A stretch of 64,000 nucleotides of DNA from Megalobrama amblycephala (GCF_018812025.1 NC_063044.1:73643244-73707243); one strand, 5' to 3'. Positions 22,062 through 32,873 are shown, numbered from the stretch's first letter. The notes: generated from the sequence alone by a model not told the origin. Numbers and translations: made by a program.

Positions 22062-22304
22062 TGTCTGTAGTGAAGCGCACGACTCAGGAAATAACTCAAA
22101 GAACAGTCTTTAATCTAATAATCCACACAATACACAGGAGAATCATGAGGAGAAACACAACCACGTAACGTAGACGATACCGGACGATGAACTGAACAGA
22201 ACTCAGGCTTTAAATAACAGGGAGATCATTGGAAGAACAGGAACAGGTCTGGGATTAATGAACTAATGATAGAGAACACTAAAGCTAAACAGAACAATGT
22301 TACA
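22062..22304 (-). repeat. Solo LTR (probable)
   Basis: On the minus strand it starts TGTAACATTG and ends CTACAGACA, with TTTAAAGCC as a TATA-like motif and an ATTAAAG poly(A)-type signal. Flanks are GTTAG (22057-22061) and GTTAA (22305-22309), a target duplication with one difference. The paralogous intron at 8.5 kb reads ACTGTTACAGG at the same point, consistent with an empty site. 243 bp. Confidence 0.55.
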
Positions 22305-22305
22305 G

Positions 22306-23120
22306 TTAAAGGATTAATCCACTTTTAAATACACTTTTCCTGATAATTTACTCACCCCCATGTCATCCAAGATGTTCATGTCTTTCTTTCGTCAGTCAAA
22401 AAAAATTAAGGTTTTTGATGAAAACATTCCAGCATTATTCTCCTTAAAGTGGATTTCAATGGCTACCAACAGGTTGAAGGTCAAAATTACAGTTTCAGTG
22501 CAGCTTCAGAGAGCTTTAAACGATACCAGATGAGTAATAAGGGTCTTATCTAGCGAATTGATAGGTTATTTTCGAAAAAAATACAACTGTTTATGCTTTA
22601 TAAACAAAATATCGCCTTGAACGTACTTTCCGTTTCCGCATTCTTCAAAACGCTTACGCTGTAAGTCCTACGCCTTCCCTATTCTACTTACGGAAAAAAA
22701 CGAAACTGGCGCCGCGATCGCTCCGTAAGTAGAATAGGGAAGGCGTAGAACATTCAGCGTAAGCGTTATGAAGAATGGAAATAGACCAGTACGGAAAGTA
22801 CGTTCAAGGCGATATTTTGTTTATAAAGCATAAACAGTTGTATTTTTTTCGAAAATGACCGATCGTTTCGCTAGATAAGACCCTTATTACTCATCTGGTG
22901 TCGTTTAAAGCCCTCTGAAGCTGCACTGAAACTGCAATTTGGACCTTCAACCTGTTGGTAGCCATTGAAATCCACTATATGGAGAAAAATCCTGCAATGT
23001 TTTCCTCAAAAACCTTAATTTCTTTTCAACTGACGAAAGAAAGACATGAACATCTTGGATGACATGGGGGTGAGTAAATTTATCAGGAAAAGTGTACTTA
23101 AAAGTGGACTAATCCTTTAA
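22306..23120. mobile_element. Long foldback (hairpin) MITE
   Basis: The whole 815 bp is one inverted repeat centred near 22713. TTAAAGGATTAATCCACTTT at the left mirrors AAAGTGGACTAATCCTTTAA at the right. Internal blocks such as GATAAGACCCTTATTACTC versus its reverse, and TTGAACGTACTTTCCG versus CGGAAAGTACGTTCAA, pair along nearly the full arm. This layout recalls the zebrafish Angel-type hairpin elements, but I cannot confirm the family. Confidence 0.75.
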
Positions 23121-23766
23121 GTTTCTTTTTTAGTTAATGTTCCATATATAAACTTTGTCTCTTTTCATTCATCATCTTTTGTCTTTGAACTGCTGCTGAA
23201 TATTATTCACTTCACATTTAATTGAATAAAAGTATTTCAGACAGGACCACTTTGAGTTTATTGAAACACAAGTTATCTTTGGCGGTATATGGCGAAATTA
23301 ATTGAACATACAAGAGCTTTAACATTAACCCCCTGGAACCATCAGCTTGGAAATACATAGACAATTATGACACTTTAGTAATGTCTTTAAAAGCGAGCAG
23401 AGGTAATTGTGTAGATGTGGCAGTGGGACGTCTATACTGTAGCTTGGTTATGAGGATGAGTGTCTCAGCAGTGAGGTCCATGCCAGCCGGGACTTGAAAG
23501 CCTTGGTGATCTGAAACAAATGAAGACGACAACCAGAAGGTGCACAGTAATATGCTCATGCTTATAATGGGGAGGGAGGGAGCTGCAATGCCACGTATAT
23601 ATGTCCCGTGTCTAATAGGAGAATGATAGTGATTGAAGCGATTTGACAGCTGGTTGCAGCACTATGTCTACGTGGCCTGACTGAACTAACACTGCACTCG
23701 ATTTTAGTGAAGCTTCACCAGACCAACATCAAGTGATTCTAATCTGTGAAAAACTCTGTTCTTCAG

Positions 23767-24081
23767 GCGTGTTTGGTTATGAAGAGGAGTCAGTGTCAGT
23801 GACGGAGGGAAATTCAGTCACTCTGAACTCTGATCTTAATGGATGGATGGATGTGATTCTGTTGAGGTTTGGAAACACTGTAATAGCTGAAATCAATAAA
23901 TGGGCCAACAGATTCACTGTATATGATGATGTTCTTGATGGGAGATTCAGAGACAGACTGAAGCTGGACAATCAAACTGGATCTCTGACCATCACAGACA
24001 CCACAACTGAACATGCTGGAGATTATGTACTATGGACCATCTCTTTCAGTAGGCCTTCTTTTATTCGTCTCATAGTCTACG
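23767..24081 (+). CDS. V-type Ig domain exon (CD2/SLAM-like)
   Basis: The exon encodes GVFGYEEESVSVTEGNSVTL through NQTGSLTITDTTTEHAGDYV to SFIRLIVYG. The D-x-A-G-D-Y motif marks strand F of a V domain. At strands B (VTLNSDL) and F (DYVLW) the usual cysteines are absent, as in the amino-terminal domain of CD2-family receptors. One N-glycosylation site (NQT) is visible. The exon enters and leaves in phase 1 and has no frame damage. This domain would carry the ligand-binding face. Confidence 0.75.
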
Positions 24082-24297
24082 GTGAGTTAAATATCAGTTT
24101 CACGTTTTATTCATTACAGCTAGATCTAAAAAGAAAGTAATAAAGAAATATCTTATTATTACTAAAAAGTTAAAATCAGTAATTTCCTTACTTTTTTTCA
24201 TTAACAACAGGTTTATATTTAACTTTCTATTAAATAGTTTTTAAATGTGAAATCTCTTCATTCATCCTCATTTCTCTTTATTCTCTCATGTTTTCAG

Positions 24298-24431
24298 CTC
24301 GTCTGCCTGTTCCTGTCATCAGCAGTAACTCTTCACAATGTTCTTCATCATCATCATCATGTTCATTGGTGTGTTCAGCTGTCACCAGACTCAACATCTG
24401 GACATCACTCACCTCTGTCACACATGTTCAG
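24298..24431 (+). pseudogene. C2-type Ig exon with internal, frame-shifting deletion
   Basis: The exon starts normally after a TTTTCAG acceptor with ARLPVPVISSNSSQCSSSSS and CSLVCSAV. It then jumps directly to sequence whose shifted frame reads NQTQHLDITHLCHTCS, the usual end of this domain. The middle of the domain is missing; comparable exons are roughly twice as long. The loss changes the reading frame, so the exon ends in phase 0 instead of phase 1 and the next exon stops after about 11 codons. Confidence 0.7.
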
Positions 24432-24520
24432 GTACGGCAGTGCTGATATTAGTTGATGTCAGCGCTGATATTAGTGTTTATTGACTGATCTGATCTCAGT
24501 TTGATGTTTTTATTCCTCAG

Positions 24521-24664
24521 ACTCTGTCCACTGTTGTGGTCCTACTGAAGCTGTGATCCGATTGGTCCTCTCTGCTCTGGTGGGCGTGGCTACTGTCATT
24601 ATTCTGGTTTATGACATCAGATCCAGAAGAGCTGAACGAGATCAAGCAGAGATTCACACATCAG
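24521..24664 (+). CDS. Transmembrane exon of the Ig receptor
   Basis: In phase 1 the exon reads DSVHCCGPTEAVIRLVLSAL, then VGVATVIILVYD and RSRRAERDQAEIHTS. About 20 hydrophobic residues followed by a basic stop-transfer RSRR define a single-pass segment with the amino end outside. It has intact splice sites and the same exit phase as the tail exon at 2383, which could represent the ancestral longer cytoplasmic tail. Confidence 0.75.
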
Positions 24665-25940
24665 GTACATGATTGATGATAGGGTTGCCACCTTCAATAT
24701 AGAAAAATAAGGGACGCCAGCCGCAGCGGGGGCCACACCCCTCGGGGCCACGATGACCACAGTCCCCGACGGCGTGCCAGTGGTGGTATATCATAATTTA
24801 AAACATGTTTTCATAAAAATATTAAGATTGATACCAATGGACATTATAATAAGATATCTGCTATTGCAATCAGTGTGAACAGATGCAGTCTCTCACTATC
24901 ACAACTTAAGTGGTCATATTGAATATACAGCTATGACAATAATAAACATAAAAGTGTGACTGAGACCACAAAAAATAAGCTTTTGGAGGAACTTGTGAAA
25001 TGTGAACCATATTTTATTAACTTATTAAATTAACAGATCCATAACTTAGTAATTATAAATTAAACAAATTGTAAATTGTCATTTGTTGTGAACAAAGATT
25101 TTGGCTAAAATATTTGTCATTGTTTGCAGTAAACCATCCAAACAGTGAAACCACACCTAAATAACTGGAAATGACATAATATCTACAAACATTTCTTATT
25201 TAAGTAAAACACTTAACAACATTTTTATTATTAGTAAGTAAATATATTTATGTATTTATTTATTCCATTTTTTATACAGTCTATTGTTAATTCTATAGTA
25301 TTGAATGATGCAATTATTTAAATTGGTTAAGCATAACAAATAGTTGTTTATTTTATTCACATAGGTACTATATTTTGATTAAATATGTATTAAATATATC
25401 GCTCTTATCTCTTATTAAAGTAATGCTTATGTGTCTGACTGTACAACTTAACCTTAATAAACAAATCATACCATAACATGATTAATGTACATTATTAACA
25501 TTATTTCTTAATAGGCAGGATATGAAATCTAATGTTATTAGTCAAAAACTTGAGGTGATAAAAAAAAATAAAACATTACACTATCTGCCTCAGGAGAGAA
25601 CCGGCGAGGCGGCGTCCCGCCCTCCTCTGACTCTGATTCGCCGTGATTCACGGGCCGTGAACCTGAAACAAACCAATCAAACCAACGATGGCGTGTCTTC
25701 ACACAATGCGGGTGGGGTGATTTGCATGGGATGCTGCATAATGTTAGTCTGGCTATCACCAGACCAAGCTCAATTTAAAATTGAACATTGGTCTGGGGAG
25801 TCTGTATGTATTTCCTACTGCACAAGAGGCGTGATCAACGAGCAGTAGTCACGCAATTGGATAGTCCTTCAACTAATCAGATCAACGATTCAGGTGACGT
25901 ACTTTGCAGAGCGATGCGAAAACTCCAGACAGGTTTACCG

Positions 25941-26058
25941 TGTGTCTCAATCAGCTCCCTTGTTCAGTAGTCAGGGCACTGATCAGGGAATCAGCCACAT
26001 TCACTTTCATGATATACTGATTAACGACTTAGGGAACTGGGGAGCTGATTGAGACGCA
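25941..26058. mobile_element. Short MITE, TGxGTCTCAATCAGCTCCCT ends (copy 2 of 3)
   Basis: Ends TGTGTCTCAATCAGCTCCCT and GGAGCTGATTGAGACGCA pair with each other. It is the same family as 5850-5965 and the partial copy near 39535. Confidence 0.7.
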
Positions 26059-26276
26059 GGTTTAGTTTGTATTGGTTTGCAGCATTGATCCGCGGTTTGC
26101 AGAAGCAGCAATGGCATTGAGCGATTTTTGCAGGTTGTGCAAAAAAACCTGAAAGTGATCGGTATTTACACCCACTCGAGCGATTTGTTTGCTAACTAAA
26201 TAAGTCATTCAGCATCGTCGAGAGTTTAAAAGGCGACTCTGATACTGTTCTGGTTCCGTGTAAATGAACGCGGAAT

Positions 26277-27099
26277 AGACCCCTTAAAAGTTTGTAAACA
26301 TTGCAACGTTTCCTGGTGGGCGGGGCTTAGCTGGAGGCAAAAAGAGACACTGGACTCAATGTTGACAAGTGTAAGCTAGCATGTTTTAGGAGGGATTTAT
26401 TAAACATAGATGCAGAAGAAGGTTCAGAACTGTCCGAATATGTACAGTCACTGACTCTGCGGGACCGTGACAGCTATTTTTGTAAATTAACTTAAGTTTT
26501 GGATATTCCCTAGACAACATATGAATTACTTTCGGGTGGTTCGGGGAATTTTGTCAAGGCTTATTGTCTAATGTAACCTAACGCTGGGCTAACTATGATT
26601 ATGGCTAGCAATGTGGATTATTTTAAGAGACCATTCAAAGGATGGCACACTCATCTATCGCTGTATGTTTGTTTAACATTTAAGCTAGCTAGTGCGCTGA
26701 AAGTTGGCGACTTTTCACCTATAAAACAGAAACTTGCTGATTTGTACTAGATAAAACCAACACACCATTACATATGCATCGATTATTTTACCTGATATGA
26801 AGTGTGCACTGCAAACACAAGTATTATTTATGATCGTCTTCGTCCAGTCTGTACGCCGTATTGCATTCAACCACAATTATCTTTTTGATTTCTGTGAAGG
26901 AATGTCTGCCAGGATCTGGTAAAACTTTAGTTTTGAACCAAAAGTCCTGTTCCTTCTATTCTGGCAGCCAAAAACACAACAAGACGACATTTTAAAGTCA
27001 AAACCTCAAACTTTTAGCGCACCTGCTATTAGTTCTTATTTACATTTTGCCTCCAGCTAGAGCGGTGATGTCACAGTGACGTAGGTGATTAAGGGGTCT
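26277..27099. mobile_element. Innermost inverted-repeat element of the nest
   Basis: AGACCCCTTAA at the left pairs with TTAAGGGGTCT at the right. Both ends carry a subterminal AGCTGGAGGCAAAA block in opposite orientation. The interior contains no recognisable transposase frame. Confidence 0.6.
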
Positions 27100-28056
27100 A
27101 TATAGCCGCCCTAAACTATGTCATTGTCATAACCAACAAGAATTCCAGTCAGCTCAGGCGGCACGAGATTCAAGAAGCAGGGAGACGAAACATATAGGGC
27201 AAATAATAAAAATATTGTCTACCATCAAGGGGCATTGAAGTAAAAGAGTCCTGTACTCACATCGTGAAGCAAATCATTGTGTGTCATTAATCGCTGTTTG
27301 TAATCTTCCTATGAAGAGACTGTCGGATCAACGCTCTGCTACATTTCTCTCAGAGGGTAAATGCTTAACACAATCTGCGTCACTGTGATTGTGCATTGTT
27401 ATTTTGGAGTGACGGGTAGATCAGATAGAGTTTGAAAGCTGCTTGCCGTCACTTCTCTATCGTCATCTTGTTATACCCGCCAATAGCGAGCAAGGTGGAT
27501 AAGCCAGTCTGTGATTGGTTCCTGCAAAAGTGTAACAGGAGCAGTAGAAATGAATGCACAGGTTTCCAGACTGAGTTGCCGAGCGAAATCAAATCGCTGG
27601 CAGATCAGGCTGGGTTTACCCAGACTAGCATAATGTGGACCTATGTAAAATACGGGACAAATCGCGTCCCGTATTGATTTGATACGGGACGCGTCATTTT
27701 GCCTGTAAATACGGAACGATTCCGTATTTCACGGGACGGGTGGCAACCCTAAATGATGATGTTTTTGCATATATTAATATTTGTGAGATTTATTAATTTA
27801 TGGCTTTATATTTTCATCTTTTTCAGGAAGTATTGAAATCTAAAGCAGAACGCTGAACTTTAAAGATTCTTCAAGTGTGTTTTTGTCATTATAAATAATG
27901 ATGATTATTTGAGCTTCTCTCTTTCAGTGTCATTTTAAAACTCTTATGTGTAAGACTTTGTTTATATTTCTCTCTGATACAAAAAAATAATGAATGAATA
28001 GACACAGATCTCGCTTACTGCTGTTCATCTGTCATATGTATTTGCTTGTGTTTATC

Positions 28057-28062
28057 AATAAA
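28057..28062 (+). promoter_or_regulatory. Poly(A) signal AATAAA of the Ig receptor gene
   Basis: The hexamer lies about 215 nt after the receptor's TAA stop, followed by a T-rich GTTTTCTT tract. Confidence 0.5.
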
Positions 28063-28619
28063 GTTTTCTTACTCTGAGCTTCAAGAGTCTCTCCATGTTT
28101 TATTGAGCGCCCCCTGGAGGAACACAAGCTATATATATTTAAACAATTTCATCAGTGCTCCACATATAAAGCTTTACATTATTAAAACATTATTTAAAAC
28201 TTTATTTGTAAATATTTACATTATTATTTCAGCTCATTGGTTTTCTTTTTGTTTTTCTATCCACAATAATAAATATCTTCCCCCAGTTTCTCCTTTAATC
28301 TGAGCAAACACTGATTTGGGACACATTATAATATACTTTGGGAACACAGTGAAACACATAAAAACATCCTCAGTGGCACCATTTTAAGAAACACAATTTT
28401 TTTAAAAGGAGGAAAAATTGTGTCGTAACAATGTTGAGTAAAAAATATACAAGTACAATGGCTAAAAATCAGTTAATTAAAATGAGTAAAATAAATAAAT
28501 TGAGGTACTGTCAGAACATTAGCAGTGCGTCCCATTCTGTCTTCTGTCAGTCTTTGTGCTGCCGCATCCCACGTTTTTTATGGAATTATCAGACTTGACT
28601 GTTTATGGAATTAAACAGA

Positions 28620-28710
28620 CTTGAGGTTCACATGATGATCCACACTGGAGAGAGACCGTTCACATGTGATCAGCGTGGGAAGAGTTTCACACAACAATGG
28701 CACCTTAAAG
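28620..28710 (+). pseudogene. Single C2H2 zinc-finger relic
   Basis: The frame reads LEVHMMIHTGERPFTCDQRG then KSFTQQWHLK. HTGERPF is the classic finger linker, but the second cysteine of CDQC is Arg, so zinc binding is lost. No further fingers adjoin it. It is a fragment of a finger array related in style to the gene at 39.7-47.6 kb. Confidence 0.7.
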
Positions 28711-29473
28711 TCAGTTATGCTTGTTTCGTAAGTTGAATATGGAAGGCGTAGGACGTAGTGCAAGTTTTTTGAACTGCGAGAGGCTTCGTAAGTTGAATAC
28801 GCAAGATGGTTTTGGGGGAAGCTAGATATTTTACTTTATAACTTGTTAAATATGGATATTTTTCTTACACAAACACATCACTTTGCTTCAGAAGGCCCCC
28901 CAGAGCCGTGTGGAATACATTTATGATGGATGGATGCACTTTCTCGAGCTTCAAATAGTGTTGCTTTCATCAACGAAAATTATGTACGGTGTTCATATTA
29001 GGACATTCTCACAGCTCAGTCATACAAGGAAAAGCCGTCATGCCTCAGACTAAAAGGCTTCGCGCCTCAGACTGAGAGGCTTCAGGTCTCAGGAAAAACA
29101 ATGTCAGGTTTCAGGTCTCATACAATTAGACATCGAACTAAACAGCCTCAGACCAAAAGGCATCAGACGAAGCCTCAGACTAAAACCGAATTGGTAACAC
29201 TTTAGATTACAGCCCGGAAAGTACTGCGTAATTACAACAAATTTACAGCGTAACTTTCAATAATTATAGTGTAACTATACAGTAAGTATGTGTAAGTATA
29301 GGGAACAATATGTGAAGTATTGGGAATAAAGGGGTAACAACCAGGAAAAATAACAAATTATTTATACTTTAAATATTTTATAACTAAGGGGTACGTATGA
29401 CATAACTAAGGGGTAAATTACGTTAGTCTAGCTGGCATCAGCTGACTCTCAGCTGATCCACGTCTACCTATAT
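28711..29473. other. Repeat-like non-coding stretch with CCTCAGAC motifs
   Basis: At 29040-29185 the words CCTCAGACTAAAAGGC, CCTCAGACTGAGAGGC, TCAGGTCTCA and CCTCAGACCAAAAGGC recur irregularly. 29190-29420 begins TTGGTAACACTTTAGATTAC, which resembles the start of a common fish DNA transposon. No coding sequence. Confidence 0.4.
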
Positions 29474-29790
29474 CAGTGGTCGGCAATAGGCGGCCCGCGG
29501 GCCAAAATTGGCTCGCCAGCAATACAATGTGGCCCTCGCCCGCAGCCAGATTATTTTGATAGCGGCTGGTTCTGAAATAGATCCTCATCTCGTGGTGCCA
29601 TCTAATATTAGCACCGTGTCTACACCAGACACAACCTTTTTTCGCGTCGTGCCGCAACTAAAAGCTGTCTGCTCTCAACTCGACAAACCGACCATTGCAA
29701 AGCAATTGGACTACGTCAGAAATAGAACGAGGAATCCGTTTACTGTTAGGAATTTGTTGTCACGTCGTGCCACATCCAGTGTAGACAATA

Positions 29791-30528
29791 GAGTACCTCA
29801 GGGATGACGCATTTTTGTAGGCAAAACCCGGAAGCGAGTTAGCATTTTAGGACTTCCGGTTCCAACGCCGTAAAGTCTATGGGTTTTTTGAATGGGTTTT
29901 TGCTAAATCGCCTGAAATAAGGCGATCTATGTGGTTAACAAAGCCTCTAAATACTTTCACGTTTTGATCTATGACATAAAACGCACCAGTTATAACCCAC
30001 TTGTGATTTTTTTAAAACTTTACTGTGTCTTAAAAATGGCGGTTGCTAACAAATTGCTAAAAGGGACTACTTCCTTTGGCGTGGACTTTTATACGTCATC
30101 ATGATAAACAGGACATTTGGACAGCATTTCTCATGAAAAAGTGGATAAGTATTCATACACAGCGCAGATCATAATCGCGAGCATGTTTTTAAATAGAGTT
30201 GTTTTCTAAATAAAGTTTGAGGACACTTGGTGGAGACGACGTTGATCCGCGACCATGGTGTGCTGTAGTCCGTTTATAGCCTACTGTTAGCCTTTTATAT
30301 CTGACAACTTTATTTAGGCTTCAAAATCTATAAATGTCGTGTTCACTTGTAAAGATTATCTTGATAGACAAAACGTGTAAGTGTCATAACCCTTTGTTAA
30401 ACACAGAGCTTATTTTCTGCTATTTTCCAAAAGTCTATGGGAAAAATGCATAGGCTTTCAACCGAGGGAACCTGTGTGCCGCTAACTTCCGGGTTGGCCT
30501 ACAAAAACGCGTCATCCCTGGGGCACTC
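29791..30528. mobile_element. Inverted-repeat element with GAGTxCCxCAGGGATGACGC ends
   Basis: GAGTACCTCAGGGATGACGC at the left pairs with the reverse of the right end, GAGTGCCCCAGGGATGACGC. Both continue inward through TTTTTGTAGGC and ACCCGGAAG. 738 bp, non-coding, inserted in the hAT remnant. Confidence 0.7.
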
Positions 30529-30539
30529 TATATCACTGA

Positions 30540-30755
30540 TTACAATGAGTTTATTATCATTTGACGCATCACGTTGCGCACGTCCGGTGTAGACACGGTG
30601 TTATATTCTTTGAAAACAGCGACAACTTTGTTGCAGATAAGACACACCGACTTTGCAGGCACAAAACTAAGTAAAAATGCATAGTTGTCTTTCCATTCTT
30701 CTTTGTATGCCCTATTTTCGCTGTCAACTTTCCTCTTTAGGCTCTTTGATAGTGC
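30540..30755 (-). pseudogene. hAT transposase amino-terminal BED-like fragment
   Basis: The minus frame reads MALSKSLKRKVDSENRAYKE, then EWKDNYAF and PAKSVCLICNKVVAVFKEYN. A CxxC followed by VAVxKEYN matches the start of transposases related to GTF2IRD2/EPM2AIP1-type domesticated genes. It ends abruptly at 30540 with unrelated residues (VSTPDVRN). No DDE core or dimerisation domain follows. Confidence 0.6.
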
Positions 30756-30767
30756 CATTTCTCTCAT

Positions 30768-31235
30768 CAGCTAGCTTAAATGTTAACATCACTCTGCAAA
30801 CGATGTAATAGCGTGCCTCCGGCACGCAAACAATTTAAAAAATGCAGTTTGGTGCGTGAGGATGCCAAGGAATAAGTGTAAAAGTAGGGTATGTAAAATA
30901 ATTATTACAATATTACAATATAGTGGTCCTGACAGAAACACTTTTGGCATGGAGGTTTACAAGGAAGCTGTAAAAGTTGCCTCTACTTGCACATTGGATT
31001 GATTTTAAGTAATTACACATGTAAGCTGACGGTTTGAGTGCGTTTCACAATCAATGAGTAGTACTCGTTAATGCCAAGCTTTAGTTCATGGTGTTATATA
31101 TATGTAGTGTCCAGAGAGGCATGGATTTAAGTGTTGAAACAAATAATAAGCAACATAGAAAAATAAGAACAAAAGCAAACAGAAAACAAGGATCATCACA
31201 TTTTCAACAACGAACAGAGAACAAAAGAAACAGAG

Positions 31236-31292
<57 letters not shown>

Positions 31293-32246
31293 GGGGAAAC
31301 ACAAGCTAAACAAGGTAACGAGGAACAAAATACACCTTGGGGAGCAATCAGAGAACTAATCAACATGAAAAAACTACAATGACCAACAAACATAGCACTA
31401 GGACAGGAAATAACAAAAGAGCATGAACGTTCAATCTATTGTGAATAAATTTGACTATTATTGGCACTATAATCTGTTTATTGCCTTTTTAAAAACATGT
31501 TATATCATGAAAATTAAATATCTGTTGACCTCTAATTTACATTCATCATATTTATATATTGGTACATAAACAAATTTCAATAAATATATGTACAGTATAT
31601 ATTGAATAAAATATGTCTAGAGTATTTTAAACTTGCTTTGCTGATAAGCAGAATGAAGTCCTTGTTGACACATGGAAAGATGAATCCATTTTCAAATAAT
31701 AATAAAAAAGATGTAAAGAAAATTAAAAACAACCAAGCAAAACTTTTTGTTATTATGTTTGTCTGATTAGCATTCACAAAACAACCTGCAAAACAATGCA
31801 ACACCAGCTACTCTGACACCTATGTCTTTAGTGACATATAGGCTATGCCAAGACAATCTCACACATTGACCAGAAGGAGATCATCACATGGAGACTGTAT
31901 TAAGGGGACTTTTCAGATCATAATCAAAAGACCCAATATACGCAGACATTCTTTTGTCTGGCTGAAATGAACTGTAACTTGTCTTAGTCCCAGAAAGAAC
32001 ATCAGATTTTGGCTTTATCCAGCCTTGGGTTGAAAAAGGTGGTACTGTTGTGTAAGTCAGGCATGCTTGAGGAATTCAACACCTATCTAACAAATGCGTA
32101 CCCTTCTACTCAAAAGGGCACTTGGCTTTAAATTATTGCGATGCACTCGAAGCCAAAACTTAATCGGCATACCCATACCAAATTCTGGCTATTCCATACC
32201 TTATCTGAATGGTCAGCGTGGCTTAAATAAAGCCACGGCCTATATC
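30768..32246. other. AT-rich non-coding stretch with one microsatellite
   Basis: The only clear structure is the compound repeat at 31236-31292. A promoter-like or exon-like signal was not found, and the short frames here have no family features. Confidence 0.4.
31236..31292. repeat. Compound (TA)n-(CA)n microsatellite
   Basis: About 20 TA units pass into about 8 CA units; both strands are open across it only because of the repeat. Confidence 0.95.
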
Positions 32247-32655
32247 TGTCACGGCTACACAACCGGCACCTTCAGACACGGACAATTACGCCACGCCCAC
32301 TCGTTCACAATCACCGGAATACTGAACACCTGTGCATCATCACCAGAGCCACATATAAGCACACCAGTTCCATTCACTCATTGTCTGGTCTTGCACCGAT
32401 CCCTACACGTCACTCGACCTCGTCTTACCTGAACATTATACCTACTGTTGTCTTCATCGTCTTCATCTCCAGTCCTGAGTCCTCCGTCTTCATCTGTGTC
32501 ACCTTCGTCATCTGCCAAGGAAAGTTATCACTGTTATACCTATTGTCAGTTCTACGTGTCAAGATTCTCTACCTGTGTCATCACCTGTGTCTGAAACCTC
32601 TGTTAATAAACACTGTTACACTTTACCTCCTCTGTGTCCTCGTCTGTGTCTGACA
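32247..32655 (+). repeat. Solo LTR, Ty3-like, with 5-bp duplication
   Basis: The block starts TGTCACGGCTACAC and ends GTGTCTGACA. It is flanked on both sides by ATATC (32242-32246 and 32656-32660). It has a TATA-like ACATATAAGC (32351-32360) and AATAAACAC about 50 nt before the end. The TGTCAC start and C/T-rich body resemble the chromovirus LTRs at 11-14 kb without being the same family. No internal region remains, consistent with LTR-LTR recombination. Confidence 0.85.
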
Positions 32656-32873
32656 ATATCGCACCAATGCAAAACAACCTTCCTTTGCAATCCATAATTG
32701 CAGGAACATCAACAGAACATACGGTAAAATATGTTTGAAGTAAAATTCAATGCACCTATGCAGACTTTAGGGTTGAGAGGAGCTCCACTCAAGAGCAGAA
32801 CTACGTCACCTAATCTTCACTGTTCAAGACCTCCATTGTCTATAAAGCAATCCTTGCTACAGTAGCCAGGGTG

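Larger units (their letters stand above)
25744..27627. mobile_element. hAT element nested in the intron-4 insertion
   Basis: Both flanks carry GCATAATG (25736-25743 and 27628-27635), a perfect 8-bp duplication as expected for hAT. The ends TTAGTCTGG and CCCAGACTA are short inverted repeats. Inside are two further layers (25941-26058 and 26277-27099). No transposase is seen. Confidence 0.8.
24681..27750. mobile_element. Inverted-repeat element in receptor intron 4 (outer layer of a nest)
   Basis: The ends AGGGTTGCCACC and GGTGGCAACCCT are exact inverted repeats; the right end continues into a CCCGT/ACGGG-rich palindromic block. Removing the nested hAT element (25744-27627) leaves about 1.2 kb without coding capacity. 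The element lies between the transmembrane exon and the final exon, expanding that intron to 3.2 kb. Target duplications are unclear because the flanks are GATGAT-rich. Confidence 0.6.
20147..27843 (+). pseudogene. CD2/SLAM-like Ig receptor gene, five exons, damaged C2 exon
   Basis: Exons: 20147-20198 (signal peptide MKKMFLKLVLLCLWHLD), 23767-24081 (V domain), 24298-24431 (C2 domain), 24521-24664 (transmembrane) and 27827-27843 (SGSIEI, stop TAA 27841). All borders are GT-AG. Exons 1, 2 and 4 end in phase 1. The predicted product is a type I surface receptor with a very short tail, probably an immune-cell adhesion molecule. The V domain lacks the usual Ig disulphide cysteines, a feature of the first domain of CD2/CD48-type proteins. 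The C2 exon is only 134 nt and ends in phase 0, so full splicing reaches a stop early in the transmembrane exon. Skipping exon 3 would restore frame. AATAAA is at 28057-28062. Introns 1 and 4 are filled with transposons. Confidence 0.75.
29474..30767 (-). mobile_element. hAT (GTF2IRD2/Charlie-like) remnant with a nested element
   Basis: The left edge CAGTGGTCGGCAATAGGCGG followed by CCCGCGGGCC has the form of a hAT terminus. A transposase amino end lies at 30540-30755 on the minus strand. The middle is displaced by the inverted-repeat element at 29791-30528. The opposite terminus is not identified. Confidence 0.55.

Noticed and set aside
23365..23559. 64-residue minus-strand frame in receptor intron 1
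   Set aside because: No splice sites or family features; intronic chance frame.
29508..29807. 99-residue plus-strand frame in the hAT remnant
   Set aside because: It crosses the boundary of a nested element and has no transposase motif.
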